38,810 bases of DNA from positions 533,177-571,986 of the forward strand of contig MJCC01000004.1 of the NCBI GenBank assembly GCA_001766655.1, in the 5' to 3' direction. This document shows, one piece after another, positions 1 to 9,909 of this stretch; position 1 is the stretch's first letter; each line of letters begins with the position of its first letter. Made by a program: the position numbers and the translations under genes. Source of the stretch: Phytomonas francai. Taxonomy: Eukaryota > Euglenozoa > Kinetoplastea > Trypanosomatida > Trypanosomatidae. The notes beneath the pieces were generated by a model. That model was not told the origin of the DNA, did not search any database, and worked only from the letters and a program-made list of their open reading frames with translations.

Positions 1-1064
1 TCGACCTCATTCCAGTTGTCTTTACTGAAGCTCATGCTGTAATTATTAGTTGCGTTGTACGCCGTCATTTGCTCTCGGAACACCTGAACATGATGATACG
101 CCATATCCGTGGCTAGCAGGTTGGTACCGCTAGTGATCACTTGGTCGTCTTGAGGGATAATTCTTTTATTCTTGACAAGTTTCAGGTAGGTCCTCGTGAG
201 GACACTTTGTTCAGTAGAAATAGTCAACAAAACGGCAGCGGCCGTTTCCTTTGTTGTTAGGCACCGTTCCACAAATTCATAGGTATGGGCTGAAATATCC
301 CCGAAGACGAGGATGGCTTGTGGTTTCTGTTTTGCGAACGCCGTAAAGGCGGCGTTGTTGAAGCTTGAACCGTAGGGTTCTGTGTAGAAAATGATAGTGA
401 TCCCATGGTCACTGCTACTGAGTATTTGGGTTGCCAAATCAGACTCATTTTTACCGTGCTTCACGCCTGTGAAGTACATGATGCCAACACGTCTCACCAG
501 CGTATTTAAGATATACCTGGAAAGCAATATTATCTCAGCACGGGGGTCGGCTCGCGTGAAAAAGGCGTTCGGTGTCCAGCCGCGTGATTCTACGGCTGAA
601 GCAAAAGGTGATAGGCACACGAGGCCACTTGTTTTGACAATGTCACTTTCTAAGACATCTGCGGTGTCCTTGTCTGAGAATGGGCCCAGAATGGCAAGTA
701 AATCAGGATCCTGTTGCAGCTTCAGCTCGATTGTGTGCGTTAAATTAGAGAACCCGTCCTCCGATACATTGATAAACTCGATCTTTCGCCCCCCACCGGC
801 TTGGAAGCTGATGTTGTAGAGGGCTGCGTTTACTCCAGACCACACCGCATCCGCCAGGCTTTGATATTTCTCTTCCGTCGTATTCAACAGGTTGAGTATT
901 TTAATGGGTGCTTCCTTTCCTGTGCCCGGATCTGCACGGGCCATCTCGCCAGACAATGCCATGACGCATAGACAAATCAGGACGTAGGTCAGAAACGTGC
1001 CAAGACCCATGCCGGTGAAGCCGGGCGACGCCAGATGACAAGGTTTAGGGTGTGATTCGAGCAT
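1..1064 (-). CDS. Receptor-type adenylate cyclase, N-terminal extracellular part (3' end off window)
   Basis: My own minus-strand translation gives 354 uninterrupted codons from an ATG at 1064 to the window edge. Residues about 20-42 form a hydrophobic signal or anchor segment that begins at a second in-frame ATG (1010). The rest resembles the periplasmic-binding-protein-like ectodomain of trypanosomatid receptor adenylate cyclases. Landmarks are a GPFSDKD stretch, LSPFAS followed by RGWTPNAFFTRADPRAE, then VRRVGIMYFTGVKHG, and near the edge TSGTNLLATDMAYHHVQ; each aligns by eye with the family (for example its RGWNP..YFL.ADP and TGTNPLAKD segments). In the family this ectodomain is followed by one membrane span and a class III cyclase domain at the flagellar or surface membrane; both would lie beyond the left edge. 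A strong splice acceptor lies about 60 bases upstream, so the gene looks expressed. Family identity is well supported; ligand and cyclase activity cannot be judged. Confidence 0.85.
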   Translation of the reverse strand, partial: MLESHPKPCHLASPGFTGMGLGTFLTYVLICLCVMALSGEMARADPGTGKEAPIKILNLLNTTEEKYQSLADAVWSGVNAALYNISFQAGGGRKIEFINVSEDGFSNLTHTIELKLQQDPDLLAILGPFSDKDTADVLESDIVKTSGLVCLSPFASAVESRGWTPNAFFTRADPRAEIILLSRYILNTLVRRVGIMYFTGVKHGKNESDLATQILSSSDHGITIIFYTEPYGSSFNNAAFTAFAKQKPQAILVFGDISAHTYEFVERCLTTKETAAAVLLTISTEQSVLTRTYLKLVKNKRIIPQDDQVITSGTNLLATDMAYHHVQVFREQMTAYNATNNYSMSFSKDNWNEV

Positions 1065-1124
1065 TTCAGACCGAACACAGCCGCGTGTAGTGTGTATTGG
1101 TAAGATAGCGATTGGTAGCTTAGT

Positions 1125-1172
1125 CTATTTTAGGAAAAAGGGTTCAAGAAGAAAAAGAGCTAGGGTTGTGAA
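1125..1172 (-). promoter_or_regulatory. Trans-splice acceptor of the adenylate cyclase gene
   Basis: On the minus strand a pyrimidine-rich stretch (CTCTTTTTCTTCTTG, then CCCTTTTTCC) is followed by the first AG at 1126-1125. This leaves a 5' UTR of about 60 nt before the ATG at 1064. The layout is typical of kinetoplastid spliced-leader addition; the site is inferred. Confidence 0.6.
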
Positions 1173-3346
1173 AGATGTTGAGCTACAGGCAGCAAACGCG
1201 CCCAAAGTCCCCGACAGAGCGCAATGCCCCTCATGTCATATAGTCCGGGGATTCAGGTTTTGCATTCAGGCCGACAGCAAGCATAGGGAAGCACACCCCA
1301 GGCTACATCTACAAGTTACCTCATAAAATACCACCCCCGCGATTTTACAGAACCTCAGAGACACGAAGTCGCCCCAGCATGTCCCTCGTGCCGCCCTTTG
1401 CACGACCCCCGCAGACCCTCCTACCCCCTACCCGCTCCTCTACCAAAAAAGACACACTGTAGCTACTGCATAGAAGGGCGTATGCCTTAAGCTTTTCCCT
1501 GCCCATAGGTAGTGGCGGGAGGGAAGGGGCACGTTGGTTCCGCCTGCGCCTTTGTTTAAACTGGCGTAGTCATTCCTCTGCAAGCTAGATCGTACAACTT
1601 TGAAGAGATTCACACGCCTTATGCTGACGCTGTGTCTTGCTTCCCTATGCCCACCAGCACTTAACCCATCAGGAGGCCAACACCCAAGATGCCCCCACGG
1701 ACATAGTTTGGTGGCACGTATTGATGCGGTATGTCAAAGGCAGCCCAGTTCCAAATTGCCCTTCCGGAATAATTCCAGCACTTTGCGCATGGAGTGGGCA
1801 GGGTAAGAAAGCACGTGCGCGGTAATGGAGTCACCTCGGCCATATTTCTCTGCATGGGTTCTGAGATCGTGTTCCGTGCAGCATGAGATGGAAATCACGT
1901 GATATGGAAGGAGACGTGTTTCGTTCAGGACGTAGGCGTCGTGGGCTCCGGTGATTGCGCGGGCTGTGGGACCTTGAAGGGATTCGAGACGCACAGCGGC
2001 TCCAGGGGCCACGTGACACCAACTGGGACTCGACAAAATCCCGGGGTTCAATAGACGGGCCGGCGTCGCCTTGCTGATACCCCTTGTGTTTTCTAGTGGT
2101 TCCAAGTATCAGCTGGGTTCGACGCTTAGTAGCATTGGGTGTTGATCGTCAACGGATAGATGGCTATGAAGGCAAAGGCACGGAGAACCAGGCAGTTAGG
2201 AGTAAACCAGTGTGTCTCGGGAGCTCCCATTAAGACGAGGTTAAACTCCGACAGGATCGGGGCGCAGCCCCGACCTCCATGCAATGCTGTGCACATTTGT
2301 TTCAGCATGTTTCCATGCGCCAGGACAGTAATGCTAGATGAGACGTCAACAAGGCACTCACAATCGACAAAGCGCATGAACGGCGCCGGGTGGGTTCCAG
2401 GAACCTCCTGCTCGTGGTGCTGAGCTGCGTGCATCGCCCTTTCCAGCATCATAGGTCAGTTTCCCTTGGACACCCGCAGGGGTGCTGCGTGGGTGGCGTG
2501 CGATCGTGCATGCCCCAGCGGGACGTCCGGGCGCCGACCCCGCAGGAAGCACACGGCCGCCGCACCCCTCAAAGAACTGGCGCAGGCCGCGCAGCCCTCG
2601 CCCCGCGGCGTCGGTGCGCTTGTCGGGGACAGGGCCCACTCCCCAACGGGGCGTGCCGCGGTCCCCTCGTCCGCGGGACGCCTCTCCGGCACGACGCACT
2701 CGCCCCACGATGGGCAAGTGAGGTTGCTCTGGGCTACATGGGGAGCGCGTCGGGCGAATTCAACCCCGCACGGCTCGAGGGCGAAGCGCTTGGCTCGAAA
2801 CCCACATGCGAGGCGTGTCGCCGCGTGAGGTGCTGGCGTGGAGCGATCCCGGCTGTCGACGCAGCCCAACAGACACACGGGGAGCTAGGTCCCGGCGCCG
2901 CCGAAGCTTGGTCGGCACCGTTGACCTAAATGTAGTGTTAGATGTTTTATCCTTTCCTACGGAGAAAATATAGTACCTTGAGTCTAGGGTTTTTTTACTA
3001 GATGCCTTCCTTATTATTATTATTGATGAATTTATACAATTTCGAATTAAAAAATCCTATGATTATGCAGATATGCTTATTGTTTTCTGTATATATGTTC
3101 TTGATACGAGGTAGCGTTGCCTCCTACAAATTATCGATGTACTATTTTCCTTGACTATTCTCAGTGATTTAGTTGCGAACTTATAAACATTAACAAGTTA
3201 TTAGTTGTAATATTTTTTTTTACCCTAATAAATAAAGTGGCATTTCTATATTTTCTGATAATAATCCCTATAAAAGTTACTAAAGTAATTATATATTGAA
3301 AAACGATATCTCTTGGTCTTATCCCCACTGACTTTCTGTAATGAAT
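1127..3346. other. 2.2 kb region with no recognisable gene
   Basis: Open frames here are short (up to about 180 codons), overlap on both strands, and match no family I recognise. They include minus-strand 1734-2105 and 2126-2452 and plus-strand 2390-2929. I looked for retrotransposon hot-spot, LINE-type reverse transcriptase, trans-sialidase/mucin and second-cyclase motifs and saw none. About 2440-2930 is strongly GC-rich. From about 2930 to 3346 the sequence turns abruptly AT-rich with T runs, as expected for the 3' UTR of the aminopeptidase gene. A decayed gene is possible but unproven. Confidence 0.5.
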
Positions 3347-6037
3347 TCAATTAAGTGAGTGTATAATTGCATCTGCTTCTCTATCAGCCCAATTGGCGTT
3401 ATTTTCCAACGCTTCGAGTCCTTTCTGGAAGTTACGGCCCACAATCTGTTTATCCTTTTCACTCACACGGGTTTCCCAAAAGGATCTGAGCTCAGCTGCG
3501 ACGCTGTGATCTGAACCAGAACCCACAATTCTGATGCACTTCCCGACTATCAAGCCTGGAAGCGTCTTAATTATAAAACTCCATCGTTTCATGATTTCAT
3601 GAGCATAGTCTTTTACCAAAAAGCTCTTCCTCATAATACCCGCAAGCAAAAACAATGTGTCCTGGGTTTTAACTTCTCCAGAAAAGCAGTAATCAAAGAG
3701 AGCTGAAACGGAAATGGAATCAGGACACCCAGCTGAGAGAGCCATGAGGTATCGAGTCCGCTCCATTGCGTCTGTTGAATTTGCGATTAAGCCCTTGACG
3801 TCGTTGATTGCTGCCAAGCCGTTATCTCTAACGTGCACTGCGTACACAGCTTCGTGAAGATCAGCTGGGATAGGCACCTTTTCACGGTTTGCATAGATTT
3901 GGCGCGCAGCTTCCAGAGCGTTTGGCTCCTCGGCAACAGTGAGTTGTGCGAAAAGTAAGGAGCGTAGTTTAGAAATGTTTTGCGACTCATTTGGTTGCAG
4001 AACGTAGCCCACTTGTTGCATAGTACGAGAGTACAAGGAATGACAGTAAGTGTTGAGTTTCTTCAGAACTGACTCGCCACGTGTGGAGAGGATTTTGCGC
4101 AAACTTTTTTCAAAGCTTACAATTGCTGACCATACTTCGAACTCATCCTCATGCTCGGAAAACGCTTTCATAAGCTCAACCACCAGTGCAGTAGGGACAT
4201 AGCCACCACGAGCAAAGGCGTGGTAATCCATCACGATGCCTAGACGATCAAGCTCTGACATTTCCTTTTCCAGGAGTGCAGGTTTCAAGGCGCCCAGGAG
4301 TTTTTCGTCGTAGAGCACACGACAGAAGCATGTTTGGCGGCTGTTAGCCTTAATCCAACTTGAGGCCTTGACAACTACACGCACGGAGCGCTGGTCCAGA
4401 AGCACTTGCACTTCCTTAGGTTCGTCGGGAGTACGAATAAGCAGTGGAACTTTCCAGATGGTATCGTTTTCCGCCGCTGTATTTGGTCCTGTTGCCCAAA
4501 AACGGTTTTGGACAATTTCAAGTTTTACAACAGGACTTTCTGCGACGACATCGTCTCCAAGCTTCTTTACGTGTAGGTAAGGGAACCCCTGCTTGCCAGT
4601 CCAAAATTCCATGATCGGGGCCAGATTCACGCCGGCTCCCTGACCCAGGAACTTCCACAGATCCACTGTATTCGCGTTCCCATACTTAAAATGACGAATA
4701 TAAGATGAAATACCACGCTGAAATGCCGCTTCACTGATATATTCAGTGATCATTCGTACAATACTTCCACCCTTGCAATAGCTGATGTCGTCAAAGATTT
4801 CATCGATTTCGTGAGCGTCGTTCACTTCCACCTCGACAGGATGCGAACTCTGCATGGCATCAAGTTCCATCGCCCTGCTACCCTCTGCCTGCACAAACTG
4901 CATGAATATATTCCAGTCTGGGAAAAGTTTATTGCCCGCCCAATACTGCATGAAGGTGGCAAAAGCCTCGTTCAACCAAAGCTCATTCCACCACTCCATG
5001 GTGACCAGGTTTCCGAACCACTGATGGGCGATTTCGTGGCAAATAATAATAGCTACATGTTGCCGATGCTCTGAGCTTGAATGCTCGTCACAGAGCAAGG
5101 CCGATTCGCGGTACGTGATAAGGCCCCAGTTTTCCATCGCACCTGCCTCGAAATCGGGAATTGCGACAAGGTCCATTTTTTTTAAAAGGTAGCCTTGCTC
5201 AAAAAAGGTTTCGTAAAAGGACAACACGCGTACGGAAACATCCAGTGCGAAATGCGCTTGCGTGGTCTTACCCTTTGGTGTGTATACTGACACGATTGTC
5301 TCTTGTTCTGGAGTCATAGGCAGGCGCACTGTGGTCCGGATGGAATCCAACTCACCTATTGTCCATGCGACAAGGTACGTCGACATCTTGGGGGTTGGCG
5401 CGAACGTGTAGGTCGTGACAGGTACTTGGTTCTCCTCCCTAGAGACAGACTCGTGGCCAACTTCGTGCATGTTGGAGATACACACCATGCTCGATGGTGC
5501 GGTGATGGAGATGTGGAACACCGCTTTATGAGCGGGCTCATCCCAGCACGGGAAGGCGCGGCGCGCGTCAACGGGCTCGAACTGTGTCGTTCCCAGGAAC
5601 ACGTCGCGGCCATCCTCGGTTTTGTACTTGCTGCGGTAGAACCCCGCCAAATTGTCACCGATCTCGCCTGTGTAGAGGATAGAAAGGTAGGAAACCTCGC
5701 CAGCGCACAGCGCAGCCTCACCAAGGGGGATGGTCACGACCCCATTCTCGGCGTCCATCGACACCTTGTCAAGCTGGATTTGGTACTCTGCAGCGTTCCC
5801 CTGTTGGGCTGACTGTTCTTTTTGAAGGGTCACCTTTTCAAAAGTAAGATCCAGTGCATTTAGTTTGATCGTCGACACATTCTCTGTGGTGTGCAAGTAG
5901 ATCTTGACGCTACCCTTAAAGGTAAAGTTATCGAAATTTGGAATGATATAAAGCCAGTACTCAGAAGGGTAAATCCCTTTGGGTAGCACGTTGCGGCTTA
6001 GCTTTGCTGCGGCGTCGGAATTGCTTTCAGATGACAT
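3347..6037 (-). CDS. M1-family zinc aminopeptidase (puromycin-sensitive type)
   Basis: A protein of 896 aa expected to remove N-terminal residues from peptides, downstream of the proteasome. The M1 signatures are intact: GAMENWG at about residues 300-306, the zinc site HEIAHQW at about 333-339 with the third ligand in NELWLNEAFATF, and the catalytic tyrosine in DDISYCKGGS. The N-terminal beta-domain includes TTQFEPVDARRAFPCWDEP, typical of the puromycin-sensitive branch, and a long helical C-terminal domain follows. No signal peptide is seen from the chosen start, so it is probably cytosolic. The open frame extends 16 codons further, but that part begins with TTG and contains the pyrimidine tract and splice acceptor. 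I therefore start at the ATG at 6037 (MSSESNSDAA). Stop is TGA. Length is normal for the family. Confidence 0.95.
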   Translation of the reverse strand: MSSESNSDAAAKLSRNVLPKGIYPSEYWLYIIPNFDNFTFKGSVKIYLHTTENVSTIKLNALDLTFEKVTLQKEQSAQQGNAAEYQIQLDKVSMDAENGVVTIPLGEAALCAGEVSYLSILYTGEIGDNLAGFYRSKYKTEDGRDVFLGTTQFEPVDARRAFPCWDEPAHKAVFHISITAPSSMVCISNMHEVGHESVSREENQVPVTTYTFAPTPKMSTYLVAWTIGELDSIRTTVRLPMTPEQETIVSVYTPKGKTTQAHFALDVSVRVLSFYETFFEQGYLLKKMDLVAIPDFEAGAMENWGLITYRESALLCDEHSSSEHRQHVAIIICHEIAHQWFGNLVTMEWWNELWLNEAFATFMQYWAGNKLFPDWNIFMQFVQAEGSRAMELDAMQSSHPVEVEVNDAHEIDEIFDDISYCKGGSIVRMITEYISEAAFQRGISSYIRHFKYGNANTVDLWKFLGQGAGVNLAPIMEFWTGKQGFPYLHVKKLGDDVVAESPVVKLEIVQNRFWATGPNTAAENDTIWKVPLLIRTPDEPKEVQVLLDQRSVRVVVKASSWIKANSRQTCFCRVLYDEKLLGALKPALLEKEMSELDRLGIVMDYHAFARGGYVPTALVVELMKAFSEHEDEFEVWSAIVSFEKSLRKILSTRGESVLKKLNTYCHSLYSRTMQQVGYVLQPNESQNISKLRSLLFAQLTVAEEPNALEAARQIYANREKVPIPADLHEAVYAVHVRDNGLAAINDVKGLIANSTDAMERTRYLMALSAGCPDSISVSALFDYCFSGEVKTQDTLFLLAGIMRKSFLVKDYAHEIMKRWSFIIKTLPGLIVGKCIRIVGSGSDHSVAAELRSFWETRVSEKDKQIVGRNFQKGLEALENNANWADREADAIIHSLN

Positions 6038-6043
6038 GGCAAG

Positions 6044-6085
6044 CTCTGACGAGAAATACAAAAATTGTAGACAGACAGGAGCCAA
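6044..6085 (-). promoter_or_regulatory. Trans-splice acceptor of the M1 aminopeptidase
   Basis: The minus strand reads CTCCTGTCTGTCTAC, then ATTTTTGTATTTCTCGTCAG, then AGCTTGCC and the ATG. The first AG lies at 6047-6046, giving a 5' UTR below 10 nt. The tract falls inside the open-frame extension, which argues that the extension is not translated. Confidence 0.55.
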
Positions 6086-6522
6086 AATTGCAACTACAAT
6101 TAAAGTGTAGATTACACAACCGGAAAATTTCCTTATGTACTTCGTTGTTGTTTAAAAGTCCTTTCGAACTTTTCCTATAATGTATATATCCGTGAAAATA
6201 AAGAAAACGACACCCAGAAGCGTTAATCTATTGAAATTATTGATGCTACTTAGAAATTTATGGTCTTTATTTTTAAAGGGGAGACCAGAAGGATAGAATA
6301 TTTTTTATCTTAATATCCTCATTTAGAAAGGCTTGTCATTTTTCATTTAATTCCACAGAACCTTAATTTAGGTATCTTGAACGAGAAATTGACCGGTTCC
6401 ATTATGAGTACATGAGCCCTCCTCAGCTATTTGAAGATTAATGCAAAAAAACAGTGATGATTATATGCATATACCGGAATGAGCCGATTCTCTCTCTCTA
6501 TAACAGCACTTGCAAGGTAGAT
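6086..6522. other. AT-rich intergenic spacer
   Basis: Only AT-rich sequence lies between the PPR-like gene and the aminopeptidase splice site. It should hold the 3' UTR of the PPR-like gene. No open frame of note, RNA gene or repeat is visible; a short CTCTCTCTCT run occurs near 6490. Confidence 0.6.
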
Positions 6523-9429
6523 TCATGTTAAGAAACGAAGAGTGATATCAGGGCTACATCCAGCTGAAATCATCGCTGGGGCGACCCGTGCGATTGATAG
6601 ACCATGCTCCTCGCCCAATCTCTTCAATACATTCACTAATAAATCATTTTGGTCACTCATACTGCTTCTTCTTTCCCCCTCGGAATGCAAGGAGTGTATT
6701 AAGGAAATAGTCGAGTTGAGTATATTGCCCCGCGCGAGCGAAATCGACCCTATGCAGGACCTAGTAGCATCAAGGTCCATACTTGTGCTGAAAAATGTAA
6801 CCTCCGGTGGAGCATCTGTGCTTCTTTCTCGGTTTTCAGCTTGGTGTTTTCGTATGCTACGAATGTAGCCCGTAAGGATAGTAATGAGCTCATTCATGAC
6901 GGGCTGTGATTGTCGAACTAGCTCGTTTAAACCCCTTACTGTAGCGGATTCCAAACGTGCAGTATCAAGTATATTATAAAGATGGTCACTTTTATTATCA
7001 ATCTTATTCTCTCGTGCGATTTCTGCTGTAATTTTTGTACAAACAAGCATTGCCAAGCCTAAGCAAATCTGCTTGACAGAGCGTTTTGGGCAGTCGCACA
7101 GGGATTGATACTGCTTGCACAATGCTTCCGATAGATCCTTTTTGATACTGCGCGCTTCAGTAGATTGTAATTGTCGCAATATACTCGCGATAGCTATGGG
7201 GCGAACATAACGGCAGGCTGACGGAGCATGATCTGCAAGCGTACAAACTTCTTTCCAGTCGCCGCGAACCGCGGCCCACAGCGCGAGTGACTCAAGAACG
7301 CCAACACGATCGGCTAATGGCACCGATATACCGCGCTGTCGAGGTGTATGCACGCAATCGCCTGAGTCCTTCATGACCATGGGAAACATAGAAAAGTACT
7401 TTTCCGCTTCGGGGATGCCCAGCGCGTGATGAACGCAGCTCACTCCAACTTGATACGTTTCCTCATCAAGAGGGGACTCCTTCGAACTATTGACGGATAT
7501 ATAATCAGATCGCACTAAAAGAAGAGCCTTCGCCATTGACCAGTCTGTAAAGATGTTCTTAAGGTTCGGTGAAAGCTCTTTGTAAAATTGCATTGCCTGT
7601 GGCCAAAGCCCAACTTCTCTGAGTGCCATAATTGCATGATTGTAAATAATAGGTTGTCGTTTATCTTCATCAGAAAGATATATTCCTCGGGGCAGTGTTG
7701 GGTGTGCCTCAGCCTTTTCGCTAAGATGTACTTCCACATTCACGTTTTTCTTCATAGTCATTGGTCCATTGGGGCCCTTGATACATGTATCTTTAAGATC
7801 GTCTGGCGGTTGAATATGGAGGTTTTCAGAACCATAAAATAGCTGAAGCACCTCAACTGGGCGCCCAGACAATCTAAGTAATGTCATTAAACGCCCAATT
7901 GGGACACATCTGGTACCATGAAACGATTTCGAAAGCTCTCTCGATGGCGCCGAAACCGCGTGATTGTAATGCAGAACCAGGTTATAGGCCTCATGCCATG
8001 CCGCTGGCGGACACACAGATAAGAAGGCTTCCACAAAGCAGCGTGGGATGTGCTCAGGGTGGAGTAGGGGTGACAGGCTTGGACATTTCTCATGCTTATT
8101 CGAGTGAACTTTGATTCCATTCCCCTCTACGTGGTAGCATGAAATTGCGACACCTTTACTATTCTTTTCAACTTCCTCCTCAAAAAGTTTCATAAACGAC
8201 AAAAGCCAATTTTTCATACTCGTACCGTTTCCTTTTGCCGCACGGTGCCTGTGCAGCACCGCTGCTAGGAGTCCTTCAAGCCATCCAGGCCTTGATTTCT
8301 TCCCCACAGCTTCACAGCTCTTTTGTTGACTAATACTTAGGTCGGTGTCCCTACCATTTACGAGGGATAAACTCCTTCTTAGTGATGAGAGACTATTGTC
8401 GTAATTACCCCTATAGTTGATCATCAGTGACCCCCCTTCGACGTGTTTCACCGCTTTGAAGCTGACAAGTTGCATTTCTTTATCCAAAGCTACCCGTGCG
8501 GCCTTAAAAAGGACAGGTAATGGTACGGCATTCGCCACTTCCCAAGCACGCTGCCCCCCATTCCTGGATTGTTGTGTGACGCGATTGACGAGAAAGGCAA
8601 ATCCTCTGCCGTCTCCATTATCAGCCATTTCACATAGCCGCAATGCTTCTGCGGGGTGGCCTGCCCCCGCCAACCCCACTGCGCAGTGCAATTGCATGTT
8701 TACTAATTCCGCATTCTGATGGTTATTTTCTCCTTTCCTCTCGATTTGCTTGCCTAGTTCACCCATAGTGATGCCTGTTTTATGGATACGCCTCCCATGC
8801 ATAGTGTTAAGATTGATATGAGATGGCTTCTTTTGTTCTCTTTGGGAAGCTTCGACCTCGCATAGTAGCAGCATCGAGAGGCTTTTATCCATTTTGGCTA
8901 TTTGTGTGCACTGGAGCAAGTGGTGTAAGCTGAGTGGGATCCCAGAGATCCTGGCCTCCACGAGGCATTGCACCTGCTCTAGCGCCAAAGACTGTTGTTC
9001 TGCTGCGTTGGATGGGATAGGGTCGTATAGGTAGGCTTGACTTGCCTCTGTAAACAATTCTAGTATTTTTTCCATAAGAATCGTCTTTTCGCGCTGTGTG
9101 CTATGATTCATTAAGTCCCATCGAACTTGACGTAGCACGGAGATGCTGTTAGGGTGAATCTGAAATCCATGGGCCCCAAAGAGATGGGCTCGAGCGACAG
9201 TTTCATACAAAGAAAGCCTTTCGGGCAAAGATGGTACAGATCGAGTTGACAGACTGACAAGAGGACTGGCGGTTGGTTTTAGTGTGTTGTTGCTTCTAAT
9301 TTTTCGGTTGGGTCGTACCAAGAGACTTGGTGGAAGTTGTGAGGGGATTAGGGCGGATGACTTGGAATAAGAGGCTGAATACTGATGCAAGGCCTGAAGC
9401 CATAAAGCCGAGGGGGTTATAGACGGCAT
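6523..9429 (-). CDS. Large helical-repeat protein, PPR-like, possibly mitochondrial
   Basis: A protein of 968 aa that I cannot name. The first 75 residues are rich in Ser, Leu, Arg and Lys and almost lack acidic residues, which suits a mitochondrial presequence. The remainder reads as predominantly alpha-helical. At least two stretches look like pentatricopeptide motifs: YNHAIMALREVGLWPQAMQF and IGRLMTLLRLSGRPVEVLQL. Others are weaker (HEAYNLVLHYNHA, LCEMADNGDGRGFAFL). Kinetoplastid mitochondria use many divergent PPR and helical-repeat proteins in RNA processing and in the mitoribosome, so a role there is a reasonable inference, no more. The open frame extends four codons upstream to a TTG; the first ATG is at 9429. 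Base composition is close to even, without the GC-rich patches of other genes here. A generic solenoid scaffold is the alternative. Confidence 0.6.
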   Translation of the reverse strand: MPSITPSALWLQALHQYSASYSKSSALIPSQLPPSLLVRPNRKIRSNNTLKPTASPLVSLSTRSVPSLPERLSLYETVARAHLFGAHGFQIHPNSISVLRQVRWDLMNHSTQREKTILMEKILELFTEASQAYLYDPIPSNAAEQQSLALEQVQCLVEARISGIPLSLHHLLQCTQIAKMDKSLSMLLLCEVEASQREQKKPSHINLNTMHGRRIHKTGITMGELGKQIERKGENNHQNAELVNMQLHCAVGLAGAGHPAEALRLCEMADNGDGRGFAFLVNRVTQQSRNGGQRAWEVANAVPLPVLFKAARVALDKEMQLVSFKAVKHVEGGSLMINYRGNYDNSLSSLRRSLSLVNGRDTDLSISQQKSCEAVGKKSRPGWLEGLLAAVLHRHRAAKGNGTSMKNWLLSFMKLFEEEVEKNSKGVAISCYHVEGNGIKVHSNKHEKCPSLSPLLHPEHIPRCFVEAFLSVCPPAAWHEAYNLVLHYNHAVSAPSRELSKSFHGTRCVPIGRLMTLLRLSGRPVEVLQLFYGSENLHIQPPDDLKDTCIKGPNGPMTMKKNVNVEVHLSEKAEAHPTLPRGIYLSDEDKRQPIIYNHAIMALREVGLWPQAMQFYKELSPNLKNIFTDWSMAKALLLVRSDYISVNSSKESPLDEETYQVGVSCVHHALGIPEAEKYFSMFPMVMKDSGDCVHTPRQRGISVPLADRVGVLESLALWAAVRGDWKEVCTLADHAPSACRYVRPIAIASILRQLQSTEARSIKKDLSEALCKQYQSLCDCPKRSVKQICLGLAMLVCTKITAEIARENKIDNKSDHLYNILDTARLESATVRGLNELVRQSQPVMNELITILTGYIRSIRKHQAENRERSTDAPPEVTFFSTSMDLDATRSCIGSISLARGNILNSTISLIHSLHSEGERRSSMSDQNDLLVNVLKRLGEEHGLSIARVAPAMISAGCSPDITLRFLT

Positions 9430-9455
9430 TTGAAATATCAAATGAATCGAATAGG

Positions 9456-9495
9456 CTGCTCCTTTTATTGTTCAGAAATGAAGAAACAAATATGG
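9456..9495 (-). promoter_or_regulatory. Trans-splice acceptor of the PPR-like gene
   Basis: The minus strand carries TTTGTTTCTTCATTTCTG, and the first AG follows at 9463-9462 (AAAAG), with two more AGs within seven bases. This would leave a 5' UTR of about 30 nt before the ATG at 9429. Confidence 0.45.
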
Positions 9496-9909
9496 AATGC
9501 TTCTTGTACACATATACAGCCTTTTAAAGTTTTTTAGTCGTGTGTATTGAATGGTCCTTGTTATCCTAACTTGAAATTACACTAGTAAAGTTTGAACTGA
9601 CGTTACTGCCAATTTTGTTGTGGTGGAATCCTTGTAAACATGTGTGTTCCATTATTTTTTCATAGTTAATACTAAAAAATAAGTAGATATACCAAAGCAT
9701 AACAAGAGGAGCAGATATCCGGGGTTTCAACTTTCATACAGATAAAAGACAAACGCTCCAAATGTTTCAAAATGATACGACATGGTAGCGCCATGCCCAC
9801 TCTTGGTTGACATTTGGCATATTTTTTTACCTTCCATAATAAGGAGCTCTTAAAGTAATATATGTGAATACGGCACTCAAAGTATTGTTGTATGTTTTAA
9901 ACGTAAGGT
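9496..9909. other. AT-rich intergenic spacer
   Basis: AT-rich sequence with short T runs. It should contain the 3' UTR of the metallophosphoesterase gene. I see no gene-like frame or structured RNA. Confidence 0.55.

Noticed and set aside
1734..2452. Minus-strand frames of 108 and 123 codons as a possible retrotransposon hot-spot pseudogene
   Set aside because: I could not align any family motif; the resemblance was too vague to call a pseudogene.
2390..2929. 179-codon plus-strand frame in the GC-rich block
   Set aside because: Opposite to all genes, overlaps equally long frames on the other strand, no domain and no splice acceptor. Kept only as part of the unexplained region.
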